A stretch of DNA of 64,000 bases from Rhizobium nepotum 39/7 (GTDB taxonomy: Bacteria; Pseudomonadota; Alphaproteobacteria; Rhizobiales; Rhizobiaceae), in contig NZ_JWJH01000003.1 of the NCBI RefSeq assembly GCF_000949865.1, forward strand, positions 248,001-312,000, written 5' to 3'. The notes under the pieces were generated by a model. The model had not been told where the DNA came from and ran no database searches. It saw nothing but the letters and a program-made list of their open reading frames with translations. This document shows, piece after piece, positions 1 through 9,142 of this stretch (the stretch's first letter is position 1; every line of letters begins with the position of its first letter). A program made the position numbers and the translations under genes.

Positions 1-953
1 GTCGCCATGATGGCGTCATCACGGATGCGGGCGACTTCTTCGGGGGTGATTTCCGGATCCGGATTGGCCATCGCGAAAATGATCGGCTTCGGCGCCATCG
101 AGCGGATCATCTCTTCGCTGAAGGCGCCCTTCTGGGACAGGCCGAACACCACGTCCGCACCCTTCATGGCTTCCACCAGCGTGCGGTTGTCGGTCTTCAC
201 CGCATGCGCGGATTTCCACTGGTTCATGCCTTCGGTGCGGCCCTGGTAGATCACGCCCTTGGTGTCGCAAAGCGTGATGTTTTCAGGGTTGAAACCCATG
301 GCCTTGATGAGGTCCATGCAGGCGATGGCGGCTGCGCCCGCACCGTTGCAGACGAGCTTCGTCGTCTTGAAGTCGCGGCCGGTCAGCTCGATGGCGTTGA
401 TGAGGCCGGCGGCGGCGATGATGGCGGTGCCGTGCTGGTCGTCATGGAAGACGGGAATGTCCATCAACTCGCGCAGGCGGCTTTCGATGATGAAACATTC
501 GGGCGCCTTGATGTCTTCCAGATTGATGCCGCCAAAGGAGGGGCCAAGGTAACGCACGCAATTGATGAATTCATCGGCGTCCTCTGTGTCCACTTCAAGG
601 TCGATGGAGTCGACATCGGCGAAGCGCTTGAACAGAACCGACTTGCCCTCCATGACCGGCTTGGAGGCGAGCGCGCCGAGATTGCCGAGACCGAGGATCG
701 CCGTGCCATTGGAGATGACCGCCACCATGTTGCCGCGCGTCGTATAGTCGTAAGCGGTGGCCGGATTTTCGGCGATCGCTTTCACCGGCACAGCCACGCC
801 CGGCGAATAGGCGAGCGACAGATCCCGCTGCGTCGCCATCGGCTTGGTCGGGGTGATTTCCAGTTTCCCCGGCCTGCCTTGCGAGTGGAAATCCAGTGCT
901 TCCTGATCCGTAACCGATGTTCTGGGGCTGGCGGTTTTCGTGGTGTCGGACAT
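1..953 (-). CDS. Malic enzyme (MaeB/DME type), C-terminus outside the window
   Basis: Oxidative decarboxylation of malate to pyruvate with NAD(P) as cofactor. The frame is open from the ATG at 951-953 (protein begins [20 protein letters not shown]) to the window edge, so about 317 residues are visible. Seen: the malic N-domain ([19 protein letters not shown], then [19 protein letters not shown]), [17 protein letters not shown] with the metal-binding Asp pair, and the start of the NAD-binding domain ([16 protein letters not shown]). Bacterial enzymes of this type usually have a C-terminal phosphotransacetylase-like domain (about 760 residues in all), which would lie outside the window. Rhizobia normally carry an NAD form (dme) and an NADP form (tme); I cannot tell which this is. 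It is close to a divergent LysR-free 130-bp gap and shares no operon in the window. Confidence 0.93.
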   Translation of the reverse strand, partial: MSDTTKTASPRTSVTDQEALDFHSQGRPGKLEITPTKPMATQRDLSLAYSPGVAVPVKAIAENPATAYDYTTRGNMVAVISNGTAILGLGNLGALASKPVMEGKSVLFKRFADVDSIDLEVDTEDADEFINCVRYLGPSFGGINLEDIKAPECFIIESRLRELMDIPVFHDDQHGTAIIAAAGLINAIELTGRDFKTTKLVCNGAGAAAIACMDLIKAMGFNPENITLCDTKGVIYQGRTEGMNQWKSAHAVKTDNRTLVEAMKGADVVFGLSQKGAFSEEMIRSMAPKPIIFAMANPDPEITPEEVARIRDDAIMA

Positions 954-1085
954 GGGCTGTGCGTGCTTTCCTGTCGATAAACGTGTAAAAATATCCGCCG
1001 TTGTTATTGTATTTTTCGCGCGCCTGCCAAGCTTTGAATGTTGTTCAGTGCAGCAAATTTAGCTGTTGCGAAATTTGCGGACGAT

Positions 1086-2012
1086 TCAATCGATTAAGTC
1101 GCATTGTTCGAATTGCGGACCGGCGCTGTAGGCCTGCCGCGCCATATTGACGAAGGCTTCTACGTGAAGGGCAAGCTGACCCCGCCGGACGACCAGTACG
1201 CAATCCGACCAGGGATCGGCGCTGTCCAGCGGCACACCAGTGACGCCTCTGGTGGAGCGCGCCGTGTTTTCCGGCAGAATAGAAATTCCCGCACCCGCTG
1301 CCACAAGGGCAAGGATGGTATTGACGTTGGCGATGCGCATGGCGATTTGCGGTTCGCAGCCTGCATCCTCAAACAGCGAGAGCGCGCTGCTGCTGAGGCC
1401 GAGGCCGATCTCGTCTACCGGCAGCAGCAGTTTTTCCTGCGCAATATCGCTAATCGAAAGTCTGTTGCGGGACGCAAGCGGATGCTGTTCCGGCAGGGCG
1501 ACGCACAGTTTCGAGCGATCGAAGGGCTTGGCCCTCAGCCCTTGCGGCAACTGGGGCAGGGGTGCGCGAATGAAGGCTACGTCGGTCTTGCGCGTCGCCA
1601 CCTGCTCGATCAACTGTTCCATCGTCATGCCGGGCAGAAGTTCAAGCGTGATGTCCTTATGGTCGCCTCCATAACGGGTGATCAGCGCCGGCAATTTGCG
1701 TTCCGCCATCACGCTGGTGCCGAAGCCGATACGCAGCGTGCCGAGCTGGCCTCGCCTGATCTGGTGCGCTTTTTCCAGCGCGCCCCTGGTGCGGGCAAGG
1801 ATTTCCTCCGCATCGAGCAGCATCGACTGGCCCGCTGGCGTGAGTTCCACGCCGCGACTGATGCGGTGAAAGAGCTTGAAGCCCAGGTTTTCCTCCAGTT
1901 GCCGGATACGCTGGGTAACGGCAGGCTGGGCGATGCCGAGCTGCAAGGCGGCGGCACGAAAATTTCTGGCCCTTGCGGCTTCCACGAAGATTGTAAGTTG
2001 TCGAATATCCAT
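1086..2012 (-). CDS. LysR-family transcriptional regulator
   Basis: DNA-binding regulator of 308 residues, the usual LysR length. The winged helix-turn-helix fills residues 1-60 (MDIRQLTIFVEAARARNFRAA, then IAQPAVTQRIRQLEENLG), and the two-lobed effector-binding domain follows at about 90-300. I chose the ATG at 2010-2012; a longer frame reaches 2090, but its first 26 residues are not LysR-like. The gene is transcribed away from the glucose dehydrogenase gene, with about 400 bp between them that hold a T-N11-A inverted repeat 35 bp upstream of this start. LysR regulators commonly control their divergent neighbour and themselves, so gcd is a candidate target (inference). The inducer is unknown. 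Confidence 0.9.
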   Translation of the reverse strand: MDIRQLTIFVEAARARNFRAAALQLGIAQPAVTQRIRQLEENLGFKLFHRISRGVELTPAGQSMLLDAEEILARTRGALEKAHQIRRGQLGTLRIGFGTSVMAERKLPALITRYGGDHKDITLELLPGMTMEQLIEQVATRKTDVAFIRAPLPQLPQGLRAKPFDRSKLCVALPEQHPLASRNRLSISDIAQEKLLLPVDEIGLGLSSSALSLFEDAGCEPQIAMRIANVNTILALVAAGAGISILPENTARSTRGVTGVPLDSADPWSDCVLVVRRGQLALHVEAFVNMARQAYSAGPQFEQCDLID

Positions 2013-2411
2013 CGGCGGGCAGGTCTTTTTCGGCGTGATTACATGGTATAAGTATAGCTTATCAAATTTGCCTGTCTTGAGCATTGTCATCTTGTCGCAG
2101 GCGACGTTATACCACGCCCAAGGTCTCGGTTCTCTGGCGTCAACAAGCGATGCTGGCAGTCTCCGGGCCGGGGAGGATTTATTCGAGCGTCTAATCTGCC
2201 GTCCACCGGGCCGGCGGAAACCTGCAGTGAATGGGTCAAAATGACAGTCACCACGGAAGTCTTCCCCAGCATTGTTCCCCGTTCATCCGCGCCGCCTTCA
2301 TCGCATCTTCGCTCAGCCGCAAGTGCGGCGGACTGTCCCGGTCTTGCCGGACATTGAACGATCATCGGGCGTCAGCCTTCGCGGCGGCTCTCCTAACCGG
2401 ATATTTAATTC
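2013..2411. other. Intergenic region between lysR and gcd
   Basis: 399 bp between divergent genes. Apart from the LysR-type palindrome at 2048-2062 nothing is recognisable. The short open frames here lack ribosome binding sites. The gcd start has only a weak Shine-Dalgarno-like sequence just upstream. Confidence 0.5.
2048..2062. promoter_or_regulatory. Candidate LysR-type operator
   Basis: The sequence ATAAGTATAGCTTAT is a perfect 5-bp inverted repeat (ATAAG / CTTAT) around TATAG and fits the LysR-box pattern T-N11-A. It lies 35 bp upstream of the lysR start in the lysR/gcd divergent region. The assignment rests on position and symmetry only. Confidence 0.5.
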
Positions 2412-4841
2412 ATGAGTAAACCAGCAACCTCATCGTCGCTTCCAGCCAGATTATGGCTGTTGGTGCTCGGCGCCGTCATCATTGCCGCGGGCCTGTTCTT
2501 CGCCATCGGCGGCGGGAAGCTCGCAGCACTCGGCGGCAGCCTTTATTTCGTCGTGGCGGGTATCGCGCTGATCGTCTCCGGCCTGCTCATCGTATTGCGC
2601 AAGCCCGCTGGCGCGCTGCTGTTCGGCCTTGTTTTCATCGCGAGCGGTGTCTGGGCATTCTGGGAAGCCGGATTGCACTTCTGGCCGCTCATCTCCCGCC
2701 TGCTGGCATTGGGTGTGGGCGCCACGGTGGTTGCGCTTTCCTATCCGCTGCTGCGCCGCGCGGCTGGCAAAACGCCGGCTTACGGCACCTCCTTTGCCCT
2801 GGCCGCCGTTTTGGCCATCGCGTCCGCCGCCGGTTTTGCCGGCATGTTCGTGCCGCATCCGACTGTCGCGTTTAATGGTGAGGTCGCTGCGCTGACGCCG
2901 GTGACGCCGGAAACGGAGCAGAAGAACTGGGAGCATTACGGCAATACGGCAGGCGGCAGCCGCTTTGTCGCGCTTGACGGGATCAACCGGGACAACGTCA
3001 AGAACCTTGAGGTGGCATGGACCTATCGCACCGGCGATACCCCGATCAGCCCCGGCGCGAACGGTGCGGAAGATCAGGAGACGCCGCTGCAGGTGGGCGA
3101 CACCGTTTTTGTGTGCACGCCGCACAACAATGTCATCGCTCTCGACGCCGATACCGGCGCGCAGAAGTGGAAGACCGAAATCAACGCGAAATCCAGCGTC
3201 TGGATGCGTTGCCGCGGCCTTGCCTATTTCGATGCCAAGGCGCCGCTGAAGCAGCCGACAGCGCCGGGCTCGACGCCTGTCACGCCGGCGGTAGTTGCCG
3301 ACGGCGCGCTTTGCCAGCGCCGCATTCTGATGAACACCATCAACGCTGAACTCATCGCACTTGATGCCGACACCGGCGCATTTTGCCCGGATTTCGGCAC
3401 CAACGGCCGCGTCGATCTGAAGATTGGTCTCGGTGATGCGCCGGATCCGCAATATGTGCTGACATCGGCACCGACGCTCGCAGGCACCACCGTCGTCGTT
3501 GGCGGACGTATCGCCGACAACGTGCAGGTGGACATGCCTGGCGGCGTGATGCGCGGTTTTGACGTGGTGACGGGTGAGCTTCGCTGGGCTTTCGATCCCG
3601 GCAACCCCGAGATCACCGGACTGCCGCCTGCAGGCCAGACGTATACCCGCTCTACTCCGAACGTCTGGGCGTCCATGTCCTATGATCCGGAGCTGAATAC
3701 GGTCTTCATGCCGGTCGGCAGCCCTTCGGTCGATCTTTATGGCGCGACGCGCACGCCGCTCGACCACAAATACGGCGCTTCCATGCTGGCGCTCGATGCC
3801 ACGACCGGCCGTGAAAAATGGGTCTACCAGACGGTTCACAACGACCTCTGGGACTTCGACGTGCCGATGCAGCCGAGCTTCGTCGATTTCCCGAAGGCGG
3901 GCGGAACGACCGTTCCAGCTCTGGTCTTCGGTACCAAGGCCGGGCAGATTTATGTGCTGGACCGCGCGACGGGTCAGCCGTTGACGAAGGTGGAAGACGT
4001 TCCGGTCAAGGCCGGCAATATTCCGAACGAGCCTTATTCGCCCACCCAGCCGCGTTCGGTTGGCATGCCTGAAATCGGCGCGCAGACTCTGACCGAGGCC
4101 GATATGTGGGGCGCCACCCCGTTCGACCAGCTTTTGTGCCGTATCGCCTTCAAGGGCATGCGTTATGAGGGCCTTTATACCGCGCCGGGAACGGATCTAT
4201 CCCTAGCCTTCCCCGGTTCGCTCGGCGGCATGAACTGGGGCGGTCTTTCGACCGATCCGACCACCAACACCATCTTCGTCAACGACATGCGCCTCGGCCT
4301 GTGGATCGAGATGAAGGAAGCCGCTCCGACCAAGGCGGTGGCCAGCGGTGGCGAAAGCGTCAACACCGGCATGGGCGTCGTTCCCATGAAGGGCACGCCC
4401 TATGCGGTGAACAAGAACCGCTTCCTGTCGGCTCTCGGCATTCCCTGCCAGGCTCCGCCCTATGGCACGATGACCGCCATCGACATGAAGACGCAGCAGA
4501 TCAAGTGGCAGGTGCCGGTCGGCACTGTCGAGGATACGGGTCCGCTCGGCATCAAGATGGGCCTGCCTATCCCGATCGGAATGCCGACGCTTGGCGGCAC
4601 GCTCGCCACGCAGGGCGGTCTCGTCTTCATCGCCGGCACGCAGGACTATTATCTGCGCGCCTTCGACACGGCGACCGGCAAGGAAGTCTGGAAGGCCCGC
4701 CTTCCGGTCGGCAGCCAGGGCGGCCCGATGAGCTACAAGTCTCCAAAGACTGGCAGGCAATATATCGTCATCTCGGCCGGCGGCGCACGCCAGTCTCCCG
4801 ACCGTGGCGACTATGTGATCGCCTATGCGCTGCCCAACTGA
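2412..4841 (+). CDS. gcd: Membrane-bound PQQ-dependent glucose dehydrogenase
   Basis: Oxidises glucose and other aldoses to lactones in the periplasm and passes electrons to ubiquinone. 809 residues, close to the roughly 800 of the family. Five membrane segments are visible at about 13-33, 42-62, 66-86, 93-113 and 128-147, followed by the PQQ beta-propeller domain. Propeller repeats such as VIALDADTGAQKWKTE and MLALDATTGREKWVYQ are present. The segment NDLWDFDVPMQPSF (from residue 476) and the Lys in FGTKAGQIYVLDRATG (about 507) match the catalytic region of E. coli mGDH. No PQQ biosynthesis genes are in the window, so the cofactor must be encoded elsewhere or scavenged. A terminator follows, so it is a single-gene unit. 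Confidence 0.95.
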   Translation: MSKPATSSSLPARLWLLVLGAVIIAAGLFFAIGGGKLAALGGSLYFVVAGIALIVSGLLIVLRKPAGALLFGLVFIASGVWAFWEAGLHFWPLISRLLALGVGATVVALSYPLLRRAAGKTPAYGTSFALAAVLAIASAAGFAGMFVPHPTVAFNGEVAALTPVTPETEQKNWEHYGNTAGGSRFVALDGINRDNVKNLEVAWTYRTGDTPISPGANGAEDQETPLQVGDTVFVCTPHNNVIALDADTGAQKWKTEINAKSSVWMRCRGLAYFDAKAPLKQPTAPGSTPVTPAVVADGALCQRRILMNTINAELIALDADTGAFCPDFGTNGRVDLKIGLGDAPDPQYVLTSAPTLAGTTVVVGGRIADNVQVDMPGGVMRGFDVVTGELRWAFDPGNPEITGLPPAGQTYTRSTPNVWASMSYDPELNTVFMPVGSPSVDLYGATRTPLDHKYGASMLALDATTGREKWVYQTVHNDLWDFDVPMQPSFVDFPKAGGTTVPALVFGTKAGQIYVLDRATGQPLTKVEDVPVKAGNIPNEPYSPTQPRSVGMPEIGAQTLTEADMWGATPFDQLLCRIAFKGMRYEGLYTAPGTDLSLAFPGSLGGMNWGGLSTDPTTNTIFVNDMRLGLWIEMKEAAPTKAVASGGESVNTGMGVVPMKGTPYAVNKNRFLSALGIPCQAPPYGTMTAIDMKTQQIKWQVPVGTVEDTGPLGIKMGLPIPIGMPTLGGTLATQGGLVFIAGTQDYYLRAFDTATGKEVWKARLPVGSQGGPMSYKSPKTGRQYIVISAGGARQSPDRGDYVIAYALPN

Positions 4842-4869
4842 TTCTCACGGCTCTTCATTCTGAAAACGC

Positions 4870-4898
4870 AACCCCGGGCCATTGGTCCGGGGTTTTTC
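4870..4898 (+). terminator. Rho-independent terminator of gcd
   Basis: A GC-rich stem (CCCCGGGCC, loop ATT, GGTCCGGGG, with one mismatch or wobble) is followed directly by TTTTTCTTT, 28 bp after the gcd stop codon. Confidence 0.85.
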
Positions 4899-5112
4899 TT
4901 TGCCGCGCAACTGATGCCCGAGGGGAACTTCACCCTCCGCCTCGCGTTAGCAAAACGGTCTATCGGCGAACGGGTCCCGCATTCACCAAGCTTTCACAAG
5001 GTGAACTTATGAGCTTGCGCTCGTCCGCCCGTGAACAGATGATGGCGGTATTGGCAAATATGTATATTGTCCGGCCCGCCGGAATTTTTTTAAAGTTGGA
5101 AAGGTTTTTGCT

Positions 5113-6540
5113 GTGAAGGAACAAACTCGAAAGATCACGCCGGTTCTTCTTGCAGGCGGGGCGGGATCGCGGCTTTGGCCGGTATCGCGCGATCAGTTGC
5201 CCAAGCAGTTCCAGCCGCTGGTCGGCAATCTTTCGACCTATCAGCAGACGCTCACACGCGTGGGCGACAAGACGCTTTATTCCGAACCGCTGGTGATCAC
5301 CAACGAGGATTTCCGCTTCTTCGCCCGCCGTCAGGCGGAAGAGATCGGCTTGCCGGCGACGGTGGTTCTCGAGCCCGCCCGCCGCGACAGCGCGGCCGCC
5401 ATGGCGGCCGCCGCCGTGCTGGCCGAACGCCGGGAGCCGGGATGTCTGGTGCTGGCGCTGGCCGCCGACCATGTTGTGCTGGATGCTGACAAGTTCTCCG
5501 ACGCCGTGAAGCTCGGCGCGAAAGCCGCCGATCAGGGCAATATCGTGGTCTTCGGTCTGGTGCCCACAGAGCCGCGCACTTCCTACGGCTATATCAAGCC
5601 GGGCGAGGCGATCGATGGCGAGGCAGACCTCAGCATCGTTGAAGCCTTCGTGGAAAAGCCGGATGTGAAAACGGCGATCTCCTATCTGGAAAAAGGCTAT
5701 CTCTGGAACTCCGGCAACTTCCTGTTCCGCTCCGACGTGATGATTGCCGAACTGAAGGCATTCGCGCCGGAGATTCTCGCGGCAGTGACGCAGTCGGTCG
5801 AACAATATGAAAGCGACCTTGGCTTCGTGCGCCTGCATCAGGCAAGCTTCGAGGCCTCGCCGAAAAACTCCATCGACTATGCGGTGATCGAGAAGACGAA
5901 ACGCATGGCGGTGGTGCACGGCCATTTCCGCTGGTCGGATATCGGCAGCTGGGACGCGATCTGGGAGATCGCCGACAAGCAGGGTAACGACAATGCGCTG
6001 GAGGGCGACGGTGTCTTCATTGATTCCGAGGGTTGTCTGATCCATTCGACGCAATTGCTGACGACGGTGGTGGGTGCGAAGGATCTGGTGGTGGTGGCTA
6101 CCAAGGATGCGGTTCTGGTGGTCCCGAAAAATCGGGTGCAGGATGTAAAAGGGCTGGTGGAGACGCTGAAGGACGGCGAACATGCACCGCAGACACAGGC
6201 GCACAGGCGCGTCTATCGCCCGTGGGGTTACATCGAACATATGTATGTGGACGAGCGTTATCGCGTAGGCCACATTACGGTCGATCCCGGCCATCGCATC
6301 TCGTTCCAGAAACATTATCACCGCTCCGAACACTGGATCATCGTCAAGGGAACGGCGTCGGTGACGATCGGCGAGGAAACCCGACTGCTGACCGAAAACC
6401 AGTCGGTTTACATCCCCATTGGCCAGCCGCACCGGCTTGCCAATGAGGGGCAGATCCCGCTCGAACTGGTGGAAATCCAGACCGGCGCCTATATCGGCGA
6501 AGACGACGTCATTCGCATCGAGGATGATTATAAGAGATAA
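5113..6540 (+). CDS. manC: Mannose-1-phosphate guanylyltransferase / mannose-6-phosphate isomerase (bifunctional)
   Basis: Type II PMI-GMP enzyme (AlgA/ManC/XanB class): makes mannose-6-P from fructose-6-P and GDP-mannose from mannose-1-P, for polysaccharide or LPS synthesis. 475 residues, the usual length. The nucleotidyltransferase signature LAGGAGSRLWPVSRDQLPKQ is at about 13-32 and FVEKPD at about 178. The C-terminal cupin has the zinc-binding motif FQKHYHRSEHWII at about 397. The start is GTG at 5113, supported by GGAAAGG 8-14 bp upstream. It stands alone, with about 270 bp before it and 325 bp after it. Rhizobial homologues are sometimes called noeJ. Confidence 0.93.
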   Translation: MKEQTRKITPVLLAGGAGSRLWPVSRDQLPKQFQPLVGNLSTYQQTLTRVGDKTLYSEPLVITNEDFRFFARRQAEEIGLPATVVLEPARRDSAAAMAAAAVLAERREPGCLVLALAADHVVLDADKFSDAVKLGAKAADQGNIVVFGLVPTEPRTSYGYIKPGEAIDGEADLSIVEAFVEKPDVKTAISYLEKGYLWNSGNFLFRSDVMIAELKAFAPEILAAVTQSVEQYESDLGFVRLHQASFEASPKNSIDYAVIEKTKRMAVVHGHFRWSDIGSWDAIWEIADKQGNDNALEGDGVFIDSEGCLIHSTQLLTTVVGAKDLVVVATKDAVLVVPKNRVQDVKGLVETLKDGEHAPQTQAHRRVYRPWGYIEHMYVDERYRVGHITVDPGHRISFQKHYHRSEHWIIVKGTASVTIGEETRLLTENQSVYIPIGQPHRLANEGQIPLELVEIQTGAYIGEDDVIRIEDDYKR

Positions 6541-6865
6541 TAGGATCGTTGCCCGCGCTGGAGCGGCATTTTATCCCGGCCGGTGAGGCCGGGATCATAG
6601 ATCCATAGCATCTCTGTCATTACGCCGGATCAGGAGGCCAGCGCCGCATTGCCTGTGGGTTACGTGTAGCCGACCTCTTCGCGCCATTCGGCTTTTCCCA
6701 ATCCCCCACCTTCTTTTCTTGGTAAAAAGCCAGTCGCCCGTCCCGTTTTGCGATCGTCCAAAACGCCTTGGGGAGCGATGGCGAGATTCATTGTCCTAGG
6801 CGGTTGCCTAATCAAAAATCTTCGCTTACGTTCCAACTGCAACGTTTCAGTGAGGGAGGAGACTC
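6541..6865. other. Intergenic region before the sugar ABC operon
   Basis: 325 bp without a gene. It holds a 9-bp perfect hairpin at 6573-6595 (ATCCCGGCC / GGCCGGGAT) after manC, and a small inverted repeat ACGTT-N8-AACGT near 6829-6846 just ahead of the SD of the next gene, which may be an operator. No regulator gene is adjacent. Confidence 0.4.
6573..6595 (+). terminator. Stem-loop after manC
   Basis: Perfect 9-bp stem with loop GGTGA, 33 bp after the manC stop. No T-run follows, so it may be a factor-dependent end or a stabilising 3' structure rather than a classic terminator. Confidence 0.45.
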
Positions 6866-8098
6866 ATGCGAATGCGCGTTATTTCTGCGGCCTTTTTGGC
6901 CAGTGTCATGATTCCGGCGGGTATTGCCGGGGCTACTGATCTTGAAGTTACTCATTGGTGGACATCGGGCGGCGAAGCCGCTGCCGTCGCCGAACTCGCC
7001 AAGGCTTTCGATGCCACCGGCAACAAATGGGTGGACGGCGCCATTGCAGGCTCGGGCGGCACCGCCCGCCCGATCATGATCAGCCGTATCACCGGCGGCG
7101 ACCCGATGGGCGCTACCCAGTTCAACCATGGCCGACAGGCGGAAGAGCTGGTGCAGGCCGGCCTGATGCGCGACCTGAGCGACGTTGCCGAAAAGGGCAA
7201 GTGGAAAGAGGTCATCAAACCGGCAAGTCTGCTCGACAGCTGCACCATCGACGGCAAGATTTATTGCGCCCCGGTCAACATCCATTCCTGGCAATGGCTG
7301 TGGCTTTCCAACGAAGCCTTCAAGAAGGCGGGTGTCGAGGTTCCGAAGAACTGGACCGAGTTCGTCGCCGCGGCGCCGGCTCTGAAAAAGGCAGGCATCC
7401 AGCCGCTCGCGCTTGGCGGTCAGGCCTGGCAGGCCAACGGTCTGTTCGACACGCTGACGCTGTCGATCGGCGGTAAGGACCTCTATCAGAAAGTCTATGG
7501 CGACAAGGATGCCGAAGCGGCGGCCGGTCCCGACATGGCGAAGATTTTCGTAGCTGCCGTCGCGGCCCGCGACATGGCCAAGGGTACGAATGTTCAGGAC
7601 TGGAACCAGGCCACCAACATGGTCATCACCGGCAAGGCCGGCGGCCAGATCATGGGTGACTGGGCGCAGGGCGAGTTCCAGCTCGCAAAACAGAAGGCCG
7701 GTACGGATTACACCTGCCTGCCGGGGCTCGGCCTCAACGACTACATCACCACCGGCGGCGACGCCTTCTATTTCCCGGTTCTGAAGGACGAGGAGAAAAC
7801 CAAGGCGCAGGACATACTGGCCGCGACCATCGTCGACCCGAAAACGCAGGTCGCTTTCAACCTGAAGAAAGGCTCGCTGCCGATCCGCGGCGACGTCGAC
7901 CTCAATGCGGCCAATGACTGCATGAAGAAGGGTCTGGAAATTCTGGCCAAGGGCAATGCGCTGACCAGCACTGACCAGCTGATTTCCGCCGATACCCAGA
8001 AGCAGAAAGAAGACCTGATGGCGGAGTTTTTCGCCGGCGCGATGACTGCTGAAGATGCGCAAAAGCGCTTCGTTGACCTCATCGGTTCGGCTGACTGA
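6866..8098 (+). CDS. Sugar ABC transporter, periplasmic solute-binding protein (CUT1)
   Basis: Family 1 extracellular solute-binding protein of 410 residues that captures a sugar in the periplasm for the importer encoded next. The signal peptide covers about 1-23 (MRMRVISAAFLASVMIPAGIAG, cleavage near AGA-TD). The mature start EVTHWWTSGGEAAAVAELAK is typical of binding proteins close to the glucose/mannose (GtsA/TtGBP-like) group, so glucose, mannose or a glucoside is the best guess at substrate. A strong SD (GGGAGGAG) precedes the ATG. First gene of an apparent six-gene operon reaching 13151. A stable hairpin follows it, as often seen when the binding protein is made in excess of the membrane parts. 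Confidence 0.88.
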   Translation: MRMRVISAAFLASVMIPAGIAGATDLEVTHWWTSGGEAAAVAELAKAFDATGNKWVDGAIAGSGGTARPIMISRITGGDPMGATQFNHGRQAEELVQAGLMRDLSDVAEKGKWKEVIKPASLLDSCTIDGKIYCAPVNIHSWQWLWLSNEAFKKAGVEVPKNWTEFVAAAPALKKAGIQPLALGGQAWQANGLFDTLTLSIGGKDLYQKVYGDKDAEAAAGPDMAKIFVAAVAARDMAKGTNVQDWNQATNMVITGKAGGQIMGDWAQGEFQLAKQKAGTDYTCLPGLGLNDYITTGGDAFYFPVLKDEEKTKAQDILAATIVDPKTQVAFNLKKGSLPIRGDVDLNAANDCMKKGLEILAKGNALTSTDQLISADTQKQKEDLMAEFFAGAMTAEDAQKRFVDLIGSAD

Positions 8099-8113
8099 CC
8101 GCAACCTCTTGTG

Positions 8114-8138
8114 CGGCGGGTGGCGCATCCATCCGCCG
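8114..8138 (+). other. Intercistronic mRNA hairpin after the binding-protein gene
   Basis: CGGCGGGTGG, loop CGCAT, CCATCCGCCG: a 10-bp stem with one G-U pair and no T-run, in the 141-bp gap between the binding-protein and permease genes. Position and form suit a 3'-end mRNA stabiliser or partial terminator (inference). Confidence 0.55.
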
Positions 8139-8239
8139 TAAGCTCCCTGCGGGACGCGTAAACACGCAATCCGGAGGATTGGGCGAGGCCTTTGTGGCCT
8201 TGCTTGGCTATCAACGGTAACGTTACAGGAGGGTCATCC

Positions 8240-9142
8240 ATGGCGGGTCAAGCGCGCTCCGGCCGCCCCAAACAACTTTTCCGCAATCTCAATTCGAAGA
8301 TTGCATCCATTCCCATGATCTTGACCGCCGTCGTGATTTTTCTCGGCGGAACGGTCTGGACGGTGATTTATTCATTCACCAATTCCAAGCTTCTGCCGCG
8401 TGCGAGCTTTATCGGTTTCGATCAATATGAACGGCTGTGGGCTGCGCCGCGCTGGATCATTTCCATCCAGAATCTGGCGATCTACGGCATTCTGTCGCTG
8501 ATCTTCAGTCTGGTGATAGGCTTCGTGCTGGCGGCGCTGATGGACCAGAAGATCCGCTTCGAAAACACCTTCCGCACCATCTTCCTTTATCCCTTTGCTT
8601 TGTCGTTCATCGTGACAGGCCTTGTCTGGCAATGGCTGTTGAACCCGGAATTCGGCATTCAGTCCGTGGTTCGCTCGATGGGATGGGAAAGCTTCACCTT
8701 CGATCCGCTTTATAATTCTGAGATCGTCATATACGGCATCCTGATCGCGGCGCTCTGGCAGGGTACGGGGCTCGTCATGTGCCTGATGCTGGCTGGTCTT
8801 CGCGGTATCGACGAGGATATCTGGAAGGCGACACGCGTCGATGGCATCCCCATGTGGAAAACCTATATCCTCATCATCATTCCCATGATGCGGCCGGTCT
8901 TCATCACCACGCTCGTCATCATCGCCAGCGGCATCGTCAAGGTCTACGATCTGGTGGTGGCGCAGACCAGCGGCGGGCCGGGCATCGCGTCCGAAGTGCC
9001 GGCGAAATATGTCTATGACTACATGTTTCAGGCGCAGAACCTGGGGCAGGGTTTCGCTGCCTCGACCATGATGCTTCTGACCGTCGCCATCATCGTCATC
9101 CCATGGGCCTACCTCGAATTTGGAGGCAAGAAGCGTGGCTAA
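8240..9142 (+). CDS. Sugar ABC transporter permease, MalF-like
   Basis: Inner-membrane subunit of the CUT1 importer, 300 residues with about six membrane segments (first near SIPMILTAVVIFLGGTVWTV). The EAA-type coupling loop is DIWKATRVDGIPMWKTYILI near residue 195. The frame stays open back to 8192, but AGGAGGG at 8227-8233 sets the ATG at 8240 as the start. It overlaps the next permease gene by 8 bp, showing translational coupling. Confidence 0.9.
   Translation: MAGQARSGRPKQLFRNLNSKIASIPMILTAVVIFLGGTVWTVIYSFTNSKLLPRASFIGFDQYERLWAAPRWIISIQNLAIYGILSLIFSLVIGFVLAALMDQKIRFENTFRTIFLYPFALSFIVTGLVWQWLLNPEFGIQSVVRSMGWESFTFDPLYNSEIVIYGILIAALWQGTGLVMCLMLAGLRGIDEDIWKATRVDGIPMWKTYILIIIPMMRPVFITTLVIIASGIVKVYDLVVAQTSGGPGIASEVPAKYVYDYMFQAQNLGQGFAASTMMLLTVAIIVIPWAYLEFGGKKRG

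Noticed and set aside
204..980. 258-residue plus-strand frame opposite the malic enzyme gene
   Set aside because: It is antisense to a clear malic enzyme reading frame and its composition (many Asp, Gly, His, Arg) is that of an antisense shadow.
4960..6432. 490-residue minus-strand frame over manC
   Set aside because: Antisense to an unmistakable PMI-GMP gene; His/Arg/Gln-rich shadow without a family motif.
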